Source of the DNA: Bacteroidales bacterium UBA4866 | Lineage (GTDB): Bacteria > Bacteroidota > Bacteroidia > Bacteroidales > P3 | DNA: 26,682 bases | Assembly (NCBI GenBank): GCA_002399565.1 | Contig: DHDW01000029.1 | Location: 35,220-61,901 of the forward strand | Direction: 5' to 3' | Shown here: in pieces, positions 1-8,108 of the stretch | How positions within the stretch are numbered: the stretch's first letter is position 1 | How the letters are laid out: each line of letters begins with the position of its first letter | Made by a program: the position numbers and the translations under genes | Notes under the pieces: model-generated | Told to the model about the DNA's origin: nothing | Database searches by the model: none | Seen by the model: only the letters and a program-made list of their open reading frames with translations

Positions 1-179
1 CATCCGACACTTTGGAAGAAGTAACTACAGATAACGTAATTAAAGTTAATGTACGTTTCTATCCTTCCAAGAGTTCTCAAAAGGTTTACCAAAAAGGTAG
101 CAATCAGTTTATGTTTGTGGATGTTACCCCTAAGGGTCATCAGGAAAAGACTGTTAGCACCGACCCAGTAAATCCTTAA
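1..179 (+). CDS. C-terminal tail of an unidentified protein (partial)
   Basis: An open frame enters from the left edge (first full codon at base 3) and stops with TAA at 177-179, giving 58 residues of a protein that starts outside the window. The tail is hydrophilic, rich in Val, Thr, Ser and Lys, and ends in Thr-Asp-Pro-Val-Asn-Pro. It has no hydrophobic segment and no motif that I recognise. That it is a real gene end is supported by the strong intrinsic terminator that starts 25 bases after the stop. Function cannot be given from this fragment. Confidence 0.6.
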   Translation, partial: SDTLEEVTTDNVIKVNVRFYPSKSSQKVYQKGSNQFMFVDVTPKGHQEKTVSTDPVNP

Positions 180-203
180 CAGGAAACTCAAATTAATTAT
201 CCT

Positions 204-240
204 AAAACTCTTTCTGATTTTTGTCGGAAAGAGTTTTTGT
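204..240 (+). terminator. Intrinsic terminator after the partial gene
   Basis: A 14-bp stem pairs 204-217 with 224-237 (core AACTCTTTC/GAAAGAGTT) around a six-base TTTTTG loop, followed by a T-rich run. It lies just downstream of the partial gene and fits a rho-independent terminator for it. The loop also holds the TTG proposed as the -33 element of the next gene's promoter. Confidence 0.8.
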
Positions 241-250
241 TTTATCTTTG
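221..250 (+). promoter_or_regulatory. Bacteroidota-type promoter of the aminotransferase-galE operon
   Basis: TATCTTTG at 243-250 matches the phylum's -7 consensus TAnnTTTG exactly. A TTG at 221-223 lies 19 bases upstream, the expected place for the -33 element. Transcription would start near 255-258, giving a leader of about 20 nt before the ATG at 276 (or under 10 nt before the ATG at 264). Confidence 0.7.
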
Positions 251-275
251 CACATCTAAAATTATGGTAAAGAAG

Positions 276-1406
276 ATGAAGAAAATTGAAATGGTGGATT
301 TGAAGAGTCAGTATTTGAGGATTAAAACCGAGATTGACTCTGCTATTAATGAGGTTATTGAAAACACTGCTTTTATTAATGGCAAGCATGTTGAGACTTT
401 TTCTGAAAATCTAAAGACTTATTTGGGAGTTAATTACGTGGTGCCTTGTGCCAATGGGACTGATGCTCTGCAAGTTGCTCTTATGGCTTTAAATCTTAAG
501 ACAGGGGATGAGGTTATTGTTCCTTCATTTACTTTTATTGCTTCGGCAGAGGTGATTGGTCTCTTGGGATTGCGTCCTGTTATGGTGGATGTTGATTACG
601 ACAACTTTAACGTTACTGCCAAGAACATTGAGAAAGCCATTACTGTAAATACGAAAGCCATTATTCCTGTTCATCTTTTTGGTCAGGCCTCTCAGATGGA
701 GGAAATTATGCTTTTGGCTAAGAAATATGACCTTTATGTTGTTGAAGATAATGCTCAGGCTCTTGGTGCTGATTATGTGTTTGACAGTGGTAAGAGGCAG
801 AAGCTTGGTACTATAGGGCACATTGGCTGCACTTCATTCTTCCCTTCTAAGAATTTGGGTTGCTATGGTGATGGTGGGGCGGTGTTTACCAACGATGAGA
901 CTTTGGCTAAGAGACTTAAGATGATATGCAATCACGGTTCAACGGTGAAATATCATCATGAGGTTTTGGGTGTAAATTCTCGTTTGGACACTCTTCAAGC
1001 TGCAATTTTGGATGTGAAACTTAAGTATTTGAATACTTTCAATAAGCTAAGGTATGAAGCTGCTCAGAGGTACTCCTATGCTTTTAAGGATATATCTGGA
1101 ATCATCACGCCTAAGGAATCAACCTTTTCAACCCATGTTTATCATCAATACACTTTGAAGGTTTTGGATGGGAAGAGGGATGAGTTGAAGGAGTTTTTGG
1201 CTAAGCATGGTATACCAGCAATGGTTTATTATCCAATACCACTTCACAAACAAGAAGCTTTCCTTCAGATTGCTCATCAGAGTGGGGATATGAGTGTTGC
1301 GGAGAAACTTTGTGATGAAGTTCTTTCTCTTCCAATGCACACAGAGCTTGACCTTAGCACAATTGCGTTTATAATCAGTAAAGTGATGAGTTTTTATGGC
1401 AAATAG
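276..1406 (+). CDS. DegT/DnrJ/EryC1-family PLP-dependent sugar aminotransferase
   Basis: Encodes 376 residues, the usual family length. Members transfer an amino group, usually from glutamate, to a keto group on a nucleotide-linked sugar for cell-surface polysaccharide. The PLP lysine is Lys192 in the motif FFPSKNLG, followed by the family's glycine-rich GCYGDGGA. The GTDAL segment near residue 70 and the PVHLFGQ and VEDNAQALGA segments are also typical. It resembles WbpE/WlbC-type UDP-keto-sugar aminotransferases, but the substrate cannot be read from sequence. Three in-frame ATGs (264, 276, 291) are possible. I chose 276 because the family usually begins a few residues before MVDLK; an upstream TTG at 237 lies inside the terminator and before the -7 box, so it is excluded. 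The gene overlaps galE by 11 bases. Confidence 0.9.
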   Translation: MKKIEMVDLKSQYLRIKTEIDSAINEVIENTAFINGKHVETFSENLKTYLGVNYVVPCANGTDALQVALMALNLKTGDEVIVPSFTFIASAEVIGLLGLRPVMVDVDYDNFNVTAKNIEKAITVNTKAIIPVHLFGQASQMEEIMLLAKKYDLYVVEDNAQALGADYVFDSGKRQKLGTIGHIGCTSFFPSKNLGCYGDGGAVFTNDETLAKRLKMICNHGSTVKYHHEVLGVNSRLDTLQAAILDVKLKYLNTFNKLRYEAAQRYSYAFKDISGIITPKESTFSTHVYHQYTLKVLDGKRDELKEFLAKHGIPAMVYYPIPLHKQEAFLQIAHQSGDMSVAEKLCDEVLSLPMHTELDLSTIAFIISKVMSFYGK

Positions 1407-2427
1407 TAATAAAAAGATACTGGTAACAGGTGGGACTGGCTTTATAGGCACTCACACAACCGTTGCCCTTCAGGAAAAAGGATACAGAGTTTTGATTGCT
1501 GACAACCTGTCGAACTCTACCATTGATTCAATCCAAAGAATTGAAAGTATAACGGGGATTAAGCCCGATTTCATTAAGGCTGACCTTAGTAAAATGGAGG
1601 AGTGTGATGCTCTGTTTAAGTCTAACAATGATATAGAAGGGATTATTAACTTTGCAGCTTACAAGGCTGTTGGGGAAAGTTGCCTTAAACCCATTGAGTA
1701 TTACAAAAACAATATTGGCATTCTATTAAATATGCTTGAGAGTATGGATAAGTATGGCGTAAAGCATATTGTTCATTCTTCATCCTGCACTGTTTATGGC
1801 GAGCCTGACTCCCTTCCCATTAAGGAAACCACTCCTACCAAGTTTGCTCAATCTCCTTATGGTAACACTAAGCAAATGGCTGAGGACATTCTACATTTTA
1901 CCACTCAGGTAAAGCCTATTAATGCCATAGCCTTAAGATATTTCAATCCAATTGGGGCTCACGAAAGTGCAAAGATAGGCGAATTACCTAACGGTGTACC
2001 TAATAACCTTATGCCTTTCATTACCCAAACTGCAATAGGGAAACGTAAAGAGCTAACAGTATTTGGCAACGATTACCCTACACCTGACGGCACTTGCATT
2101 AGGGACTATATTCATGTAATGGACCTTGCTGAAGCTCATGTGGTATCTCTTGACCGTATGTTTGAGGGTAAGAACAAGCAGGCTTTGGAACATTTCAATA
2201 TAGGAACGGGAAATGGTTTTTCAGTTCTGGATGTTATCAAAAGCTTTGAGAGAACAACCGGTGAAAAGCTTCCTTATGTTATTGGGCCAAGACGTGAGGG
2301 TGATATAATTCAGATTTGGGCTGACACAACTTTGGCTAAAGAAGAGCTCGGTTGGGTTGCTAAACGTACGCTTGACCAAATGACCTATAGCGCTTGGCTT
2401 TGGGAAAAGGAATTGGCAAAGCAATAA
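1396..2427 (+). CDS. galE: UDP-glucose 4-epimerase
   Basis: Encodes 343 residues, close to the usual 338-345 for GalE. This cytoplasmic NAD-dependent short-chain dehydrogenase-type enzyme interconverts UDP-glucose and UDP-galactose (in some members also the N-acetyl forms). The Rossmann motif TGGTGFIG is at residues 11-18. The catalytic set is visible as Ser130 in SSSCTVYGEP and Tyr155/Lys159 in YGNTK. The RYFNPIGAH and DYIHVMDLAEAH segments are characteristic of the family. The start overlaps the end of the aminotransferase gene by 11 bases, so the two are translationally coupled and share the promoter at 221-250. The pairing fits supply of nucleotide sugars for surface glycans. The gene is convergent with folB, 14 bases away, with no clear terminator between them. 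Confidence 0.95.
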   Translation: MANSNKKILVTGGTGFIGTHTTVALQEKGYRVLIADNLSNSTIDSIQRIESITGIKPDFIKADLSKMEECDALFKSNNDIEGIINFAAYKAVGESCLKPIEYYKNNIGILLNMLESMDKYGVKHIVHSSSCTVYGEPDSLPIKETTPTKFAQSPYGNTKQMAEDILHFTTQVKPINAIALRYFNPIGAHESAKIGELPNGVPNNLMPFITQTAIGKRKELTVFGNDYPTPDGTCIRDYIHVMDLAEAHVVSLDRMFEGKNKQALEHFNIGTGNGFSVLDVIKSFERTTGEKLPYVIGPRREGDIIQIWADTTLAKEELGWVAKRTLDQMTYSAWLWEKELAKQ

Positions 2428-2441
2428 GCTCAAACTTCTTT

Positions 2442-2798
2442 CTATCTTTTTTTATCTAAGGTTACACATACTCCATAGAGCTTTCCTCCCAATGGGGGAT
2501 TAAGTTTTGTTACCTTAACCTTGCAATATTCCATTTGGGGGTACTCTTGCATTAATGTATCTAATATTCTTCTTGTCAGGCTTTCCAACAAATGCGATGG
2601 GGTTGCGAATAATTCCTTTATGGTTTGATATACGCTTAAGTAATTAACGGCATCTTGTATGCAGTCGCTTTCCTCTGCCACTGAGGAATCGTAATCAAAC
2701 ACCAAATCAACCCTAAAATGTGTTCCAATTATCTGTTCTTGTTCAAAGCATCCATGAAAAGCATAGAAGCTCATGTTTTCTAACTCTACTACAGCCAT
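2442..2798 (-). CDS. folB: Dihydroneopterin aldolase
   Basis: Encodes 118 residues, the normal size for this folate-pathway enzyme, which cleaves 7,8-dihydroneopterin to 6-hydroxymethyl-dihydropterin and glycolaldehyde and assembles as an octamer in the cytoplasm. From alignment in memory with the Staphylococcus aureus enzyme, Glu21 (in FHGCFEQEQIIG) matches catalytic Glu22, Glu72 matches Glu74, and Lys98 (in VTKLNPP) matches Lys100. It follows pheS by 57 bases on the same strand and is probably the last gene of the cyclophilin-pheS-folB operon. No separate promoter was seen in the gap. Confidence 0.93.
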   Translation of the reverse strand: MAVVELENMSFYAFHGCFEQEQIIGTHFRVDLVFDYDSSVAEESDCIQDAVNYLSVYQTIKELFATPSHLLESLTRRILDTLMQEYPQMEYCKVKVTKLNPPLGGKLYGVCVTLDKKR

Positions 2799-2855
2799 TA
2801 AGTGTTATTTTTCGAAGTTTAATAATAATAGGACTAACTTATATTATTGTAAGAA

Positions 2856-3888
<1,033 letters not shown>

Positions 3889-3896
3889 CTAATATA

Positions 3897-4631
3897 TTAT
3901 TTTTCTTCTATTATAGTAACATTCATCTTTATATCCTCCAAAGGACGGTCAAATCTATCTTTTTGAGCCTTTGCTATCTTGTCAATAACTTCAAGCCCTT
4001 CAATAACTTCTCCGAACACTGTATATTCAAAGTCCAAGAAAGGAACACCACCCACACTTGTATAAGCATCTCTTTGAGTTTGATTAAGTTTCTTACCCAT
4101 TCTCATTTCCATATTCTGGAGTTCTGCTGCAGAATAACTCTTTCCCTGAGTAATATAAAACTGTGAACCTGAAGAGGCCTTCTGTGGATTTACATTATCT
4201 CCCATTCTGGCTGCAGCCAAAGCTCCTTTCTTATGAATAAGACTTTGGTTAAATTCAGCAGGAATAGTGTAGCTTGGACCACCTTGTCCCAATTGTTTAC
4301 CCTTAGGAGCATTCTTTGAATCGGGATCTCCTCCCTGAACCATAAAACCGTCAATAACTCTATGGAAAAGCAATCCATTAAAATAGCCTTCCCTTGCAAG
4401 CTTGATGAAATTATCTCTATGTGCAGGTGTTTCGTTATACAAAACAGCCTTCATATCTCCCATTGATGTACTAATTAATACCATAGTTTGTTTCTCCTTT
4501 TTGGTTTGTTTTTGTGTTTCTTTGCTTATGTTTTCTGCTTGTTTAGTTTCCTTTTGAGTTGATTTATTTGCACAACCAAAAGTAAAAAGTCCAGCAAAAA
4601 GGACTAAAATTGATAAATATTTTGCATTCAT
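3897..4631 (-). CDS. Lipoprotein peptidyl-prolyl cis-trans isomerase (cyclophilin type)
   Basis: Encodes 244 residues. The first 19 form a lipoprotein signal peptide ending in the lipobox FTFGC, with Cys20 as the lipidated residue. Residues 21-50 form a highly charged Lys/Gln/Glu/Thr linker. The rest is a cyclophilin domain with the signature LFHRVIDGFMVQGGDP (near residues 88-103) and the SGSQFYIT segment that shapes the active site. It should speed proline isomerisation during folding in the periplasm or at the outer membrane. The gene is first in the operon with pheS and folB. A weak promoter candidate lies at 4671-4678 (TAATATTG on the minus strand, one mismatch to TAnnTTTG). It is divergent from the small lipoprotein at 4694. 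Confidence 0.92.
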   Translation of the reverse strand: MNAKYLSILVLFAGLFTFGCANKSTQKETKQAENISKETQKQTKKEKQTMVLISTSMGDMKAVLYNETPAHRDNFIKLAREGYFNGLLFHRVIDGFMVQGGDPDSKNAPKGKQLGQGGPSYTIPAEFNQSLIHKKGALAAARMGDNVNPQKASSGSQFYITQGKSYSAAELQNMEMRMGKKLNQTQRDAYTSVGGVPFLDFEYTVFGEVIEGLEVIDKIAKAQKDRFDRPLEDIKMNVTIIEEK

Positions 4632-4646
4632 ATTAATTATTTTTCT

Positions 4647-4654
4647 TAGATTTG
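4647..4654 (+). promoter_or_regulatory. -7 element upstream of the small lipoprotein gene
   Basis: TAGATTTG matches TAnnTTTG and lies 39 bases before the ATG at 4694. A TTTG at 4621-4624 could be the -33 element, but the 22-base spacing is a little long. It sits in the 62-bp divergent gap shared with the cyclophilin operon. Confidence 0.5.
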
Positions 4655-4693
4655 CACTTTAATTAAACCGCAATATTACAAAATTTCAGCCTT

Positions 4694-5053
4694 ATGAAAA
4701 AGAATATCGTTAGATTTTTTTCTTTAATGCTTGTCTTAGCACTTGCAATTCCTTTCTTTTCAGGATGCAAAGAAGATAATAAATGCAGACTAACTGTTAA
4801 AGTGCAAGATGTTACTAATACTTCAATTGTCATCCCTGGTGCAAAGATAGTAATTTCTAAGGAACAAGGTAGCGTTAGAGCAGAAGGCACTACAGATAGT
4901 AAGGGAGAAGCTTATTTTACCTTTGACAATGAAGCTATCTTGGATATTAATGTTGAGAAAAAGGATGAAAACAACTACACTCGCTATGGAAAATCTACAG
5001 TAAGACTTATTCCTGGAGAAACAGTAGAAAAACAAGTTCTGCTTCAACAATAA
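4694..5053 (+). CDS. Small lipoprotein with a carboxypeptidase-regulatory-like beta-sandwich
   Basis: Encodes 119 residues. A signal peptide runs to the lipobox FFSGC, with Cys25 lipidated. The mature part is a single domain of short beta strands. The pattern of a Val-rich first strand, PGAKIVIS, GTTDSKGEAYFTF and a final strand after LIPGETVEK resembles the CarboxypepD_reg/transthyretin-like folds common in Bacteroidota surface proteins. The residues after the Cys are Lys-Glu-Asp, an acidic/charged run of the kind linked in this phylum to export to the cell surface. No enzyme motif is present and a specific function cannot be given. It is monocistronic, with its own -7 box and a terminator hairpin at 5092-5120. 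Confidence 0.75.
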   Translation: MKKNIVRFFSLMLVLALAIPFFSGCKEDNKCRLTVKVQDVTNTSIVIPGAKIVISKEQGSVRAEGTTDSKGEAYFTFDNEAILDINVEKKDENNYTRYGKSTVRLIPGETVEKQVLLQQ

Positions 5054-5091
5054 TCCAAAAGGTTTAACTTATTCTCTCCTGAGAATTATCC

Positions 5092-5120
5092 CAAGCTTAT
5101 TATTATAAATAGTAAGCTTG
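5092..5120 (+). terminator. Terminator hairpin after the small lipoprotein gene
   Basis: A 13-bp stem (5092-5104 with 5108-5120, core CAAGCTTA/TAAGCTTG, one G-T pair) closes a three-base loop and is followed by a T-rich stretch. A smaller inverted repeat (ATTCTC/GAGAAT, 5071-5086) precedes it. Confidence 0.65.
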
Positions 5121-5383
5121 TTTAATGTTTATTTAACTCCAATTATCAACTCTTTTGTTGTGAGAAATTAGTCTTTGATTATCCTTTTTCAAAGTAAAAA
5201 TTTATTTTACTTTCTCTTTTTTATCTTCAAATTACATATACCAACCTTTACTTCTTAAGATAAGGTATTTAGAATTTTAGTAACAAAGAGGTGTGGAAAA
5301 CTTTTAGTTTTTAAGCAAGTTTTTAACTCCACAATATTGGATAGTTTTGTAATTTCGCAGAACTTAAATTTAATATAATTATC
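5121..5383. other. AT-rich intergenic region upstream of nrdJ
   Basis: No coding frame is convincing here. It contains a perfect 9-bp hairpin at 5191-5213 with a T-rich tail, an imperfect inverted repeat with TGTGGA/TCCACA outer arms at about 5292-5334, and a poor promoter match, TAATTTCG, at 5350-5357 (one mismatch to TAnnTTTG, no good -33 element). I looked for the B12-box core GCCACTG that would mark a cobalamin riboswitch and did not find it. Confidence 0.5.
5191..5223 (+). terminator. Possible second intrinsic terminator, not linked to a known gene
   Basis: AAAGTAAAA (5191-5199) pairs perfectly with TTTTACTTT (5205-5213) around a five-base loop, and CTCTTTTTT follows. The stem is entirely weak apart from one G-C pair on each side, so termination may be inefficient. 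It lies 70 bases beyond the lipoprotein's own terminator, so it may serve read-through transcription or a short RNA. Confidence 0.4.
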
Positions 5384-8083
5384 ATGCAAGATTTGTTTTC
5401 TTTATTTGAGCCTCAAAACAATGAGAAGAAAGGGAGCAACTCAGAAGAAATCACCTCTGAGAAGAACTCTGATCTCCTTAATACAGAACCTATGCTAAAA
5501 AAAGAAGATAATCAGAACACTAAAATAGAACCCAAGATGAATGAAACCTTACCAAAAGTCTATAAGACAGAAGAAATTTTAGATGCCGCAACAAAATATT
5601 TTAATGGAGATTCGTTGGCCGCCGATGTATGGATGAATAAATATGCTTTAAGGGATGGCAGTGAAATTTATGAGGTAAGTCCAGACGATATGCACAAACG
5701 TCTTGCTAAGGAATTTGCTCGTATTGAAGCTCAGTATTCTAACCCAATGAGCGAAGATGAAATTTATCAGCTTATTAAAGAATTCAAATATATTATCCCT
5801 CAAGGTAGTCCTATGAGTGGAATAGGTAATAATTTTCAAATTGTTTCTCTTTCCAATTGTTTCGTGATTGGGAATAGTGATAATTCAGACTCTTATGGAG
5901 GAATTCTAAAAGTTGACCAAGAGCAAGTTCAACTTATGAAAAGAAGAGGAGGAGTTGGTCATGACCTTTCTCATATTCGTCCTAAAGCTTCATCTGTTAA
6001 GAACTCCGCTTTAACCTCAACTGGTATTGTTCCATTTATGGAGCGTTATTCCAACACTACTCGTGAAGTTGCTCAAGGTGGACGTCGTGGAGCTTTGATG
6101 CTTTCTATTTCAGTTAAACATCCCGATGTGGAAGACTTCATTGATGCTAAAATGGAACAAGGAAAAATTACTGGAGCAAACGTTTCTGTTAAGATAGATG
6201 ATGAATTTATGCGTTGCGTTGCTTCTGGCAAACCATATAAACAACAATTTCCCATTAACAGTCAATCTCCAAGAGTTGTAAGAGAGATTGATGCTCGTAA
6301 GCTTTGGAATAAGATTATTCATAATGCTTGGCAAAGTGCTGAACCAGGAGTTCTATTTTGGGATACAATAATTAGAGAATCTGTTCCTGACTGCTACGAT
6401 GATTTTGGCTTTAAAACAGTTTCTACAAATCCATGTGGAGAAATTCCTCTTTGTCCTTACGATAGTTGTCGATTATTGGCAATCAATCTTTATTCCTATG
6501 TTGAAAACCCATTTACCGATAAAGCTAATTTTAATTTTTCCTTGTTTAGAGAACATGCTCGAAAAGGTCAAAGACTTATGGATGACTTGATTGATTTGGA
6601 ACTTGAAAAAATTGATAAGGTATTAGCTAAGATTGAAGCAGACCCTGAAGATGAAGAAATAAAACGTGTAGAAAAGAATCTTTGGTTAAATATTAAATTA
6701 AAGTGCTTAGAAGGTCGTAGAACTGGATTTGGAATTACTGCTGAAGGAGATATGTTGGCAGCATTGGGATTACAATATGGCACAGATAAAGCCACTGAAT
6801 TTGCAACAAAGGTTCAAAAAGAATTAGCTTGTTCTGCATATACTTCAAGTGTTGAAATGGCTAAAGAAAGAGGAGCTTTCCCTCTTTACGATGCAAAGCT
6901 TGAAGCTGATAATCCATTTATTTTACGTTTAAAGGAGTCTTGTCCTGATTTATATGAATCCATGCTTAAGTATGGTAGAAGAAATATTGCTTTATTAACC
7001 ATTGCCCCAACAGGAAGTGTAAGTATATGTACTCAAACTTCTTCAGGTATTGAGCCAGCTTTCCAAGTTGCATATAAGAGAAGACGTAAAGTCAATCATA
7101 ATGACAACTCAAACAATATAAGCTTTGTTGACCAAGAAGGACAAGAATGGGAGGAATATAATGTTTTGCACCATAAATTTGCTACTTGGGCAGAAATTAA
7201 TGGGTATGATATTGAAGAAATTAAAAATAACTATACTCAAGAACAATTGGATAATCTTATTGCACAATCTCCTTATAGTGGAGCTACTGCAAATGATATT
7301 GATTGGGTAAATAAGGTTAAAATGCAAGGTGCTGTTCAGAAATGGGTTGATCATTCAATCAGCGTAACAGTTAATATCCCTGAACAAACTCCTGAGGAAG
7401 TTGTAAGTCAAATTTATCAAACCGCATGGGAATGTGGCTGCAAGGGAATGACTATTTACAGAGAAGGCTCTCGACAAGGCGTACTTGTATCTAATTCAGA
7501 GGGAGATAAAAAAGGCAAAACATTCACAGAAACACAAGCTCCTAAACGTCCTAAGAAACTTGAAGCAGATGTAATACGTTTTCAAAATGACAAAGAAAAG
7601 TGGATTGCCGTTGTAGGAATTTATGAAGGACGTCCATATGAAATCTTTACTGGAAAAATTGAAAATGATAGGCTATACATTCCAGAAGGAATAAATAAAG
7701 GATGGGTTGTTAAGGTTAAAGAGAAATCCGATTCTCGTTCAAGATATGATTTCGTTTACCTAGACAAAGATGGTTACGAAAACACAATTGGAGGTCTTTC
7801 TCGTTTGTTCAACAAAGAATATTGGAATTACGCTAAATTAATTTCAGGTATTTTACGTCATGGAATGCCTCTACAAAATGTTATTGATTTAATATCAAAG
7901 CTAACCTTAGATTCAGATACCATTAATACATGGAAAAATGGTGTTGCAAGAGCTTTAAAGAAATACATTCAAGATGGAACAGTTTCCCAAGGAGAGAAAT
8001 GTCCTTCTTGTGGACAAGAAACAATTATATTCTCAGGCGGATGTAAGAACTGCTCATCGTGCGGTTGGAGTAAATGCAGCTAG
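5384..8083 (+). CDS. nrdJ: Adenosylcobalamin-dependent (class II) ribonucleotide reductase
   Basis: Encodes 899 residues. Class II enzymes reduce ribonucleotides to deoxyribonucleotides using an adenosylcobalamin-derived radical and need no oxygen. The active-site motif NPCGEIPL gives Asn349, Cys351 (thiyl radical) and Glu353. The redox pair is Cys159 (SLSNCFVIG) and Cys362 (CPYDSC), matching the 11-residue spacing seen in the Thermotoga enzyme. APTGSVSICTQTSSG is the substrate-phosphate loop. The C-terminus has CPSCG and a Cys-rich GGCKNCSSCGWSKC tail that passes electrons in from a reductant such as thioredoxin. The first 60 or so residues are a charged Asn/Lys/Glu-rich extension without obvious fold; ATGs at codons 37 and 52 are alternative starts. 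It is followed at 25 bases by the HhH/barrel gene. It uses CGT for arginine and GGA/GGT for glycine, suggesting strong expression. Confidence 0.93.
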   Translation: MQDLFSLFEPQNNEKKGSNSEEITSEKNSDLLNTEPMLKKEDNQNTKIEPKMNETLPKVYKTEEILDAATKYFNGDSLAADVWMNKYALRDGSEIYEVSPDDMHKRLAKEFARIEAQYSNPMSEDEIYQLIKEFKYIIPQGSPMSGIGNNFQIVSLSNCFVIGNSDNSDSYGGILKVDQEQVQLMKRRGGVGHDLSHIRPKASSVKNSALTSTGIVPFMERYSNTTREVAQGGRRGALMLSISVKHPDVEDFIDAKMEQGKITGANVSVKIDDEFMRCVASGKPYKQQFPINSQSPRVVREIDARKLWNKIIHNAWQSAEPGVLFWDTIIRESVPDCYDDFGFKTVSTNPCGEIPLCPYDSCRLLAINLYSYVENPFTDKANFNFSLFREHARKGQRLMDDLIDLELEKIDKVLAKIEADPEDEEIKRVEKNLWLNIKLKCLEGRRTGFGITAEGDMLAALGLQYGTDKATEFATKVQKELACSAYTSSVEMAKERGAFPLYDAKLEADNPFILRLKESCPDLYESMLKYGRRNIALLTIAPTGSVSICTQTSSGIEPAFQVAYKRRRKVNHNDNSNNISFVDQEGQEWEEYNVLHHKFATWAEINGYDIEEIKNNYTQEQLDNLIAQSPYSGATANDIDWVNKVKMQGAVQKWVDHSISVTVNIPEQTPEEVVSQIYQTAWECGCKGMTIYREGSRQGVLVSNSEGDKKGKTFTETQAPKRPKKLEADVIRFQNDKEKWIAVVGIYEGRPYEIFTGKIENDRLYIPEGINKGWVVKVKEKSDSRSRYDFVYLDKDGYENTIGGLSRLFNKEYWNYAKLISGILRHGMPLQNVIDLISKLTLDSDTINTWKNGVARALKKYIQDGTVSQGEKCPSCGQETIIFSGGCKNCSSCGWSKCS

Positions 8084-8108
8084 GAGTATTTATTTAAAGA
8101 GTTAAATA

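Noticed and set aside
267..269. ClpX docking loop Ile-Gly-Tyr (protein residues 267-269 of ClpX) as an anomaly
   Set aside because: It differs from the Escherichia coli Ile-Gly-Phe, but Tyr here appears usual in Bacteroidota ClpX from memory, so it was not reported as a finding. The numbers given are protein positions.
237..275. Earlier start of the aminotransferase at TTG 237
   Set aside because: It overlaps the terminator stem and the -7 box, so it lies before the expected transcript start.
5054..5383. Cobalamin riboswitch for nrdJ
   Set aside because: Expected for a B12-dependent enzyme, but the conserved B12-box core was not found on reading either strand.
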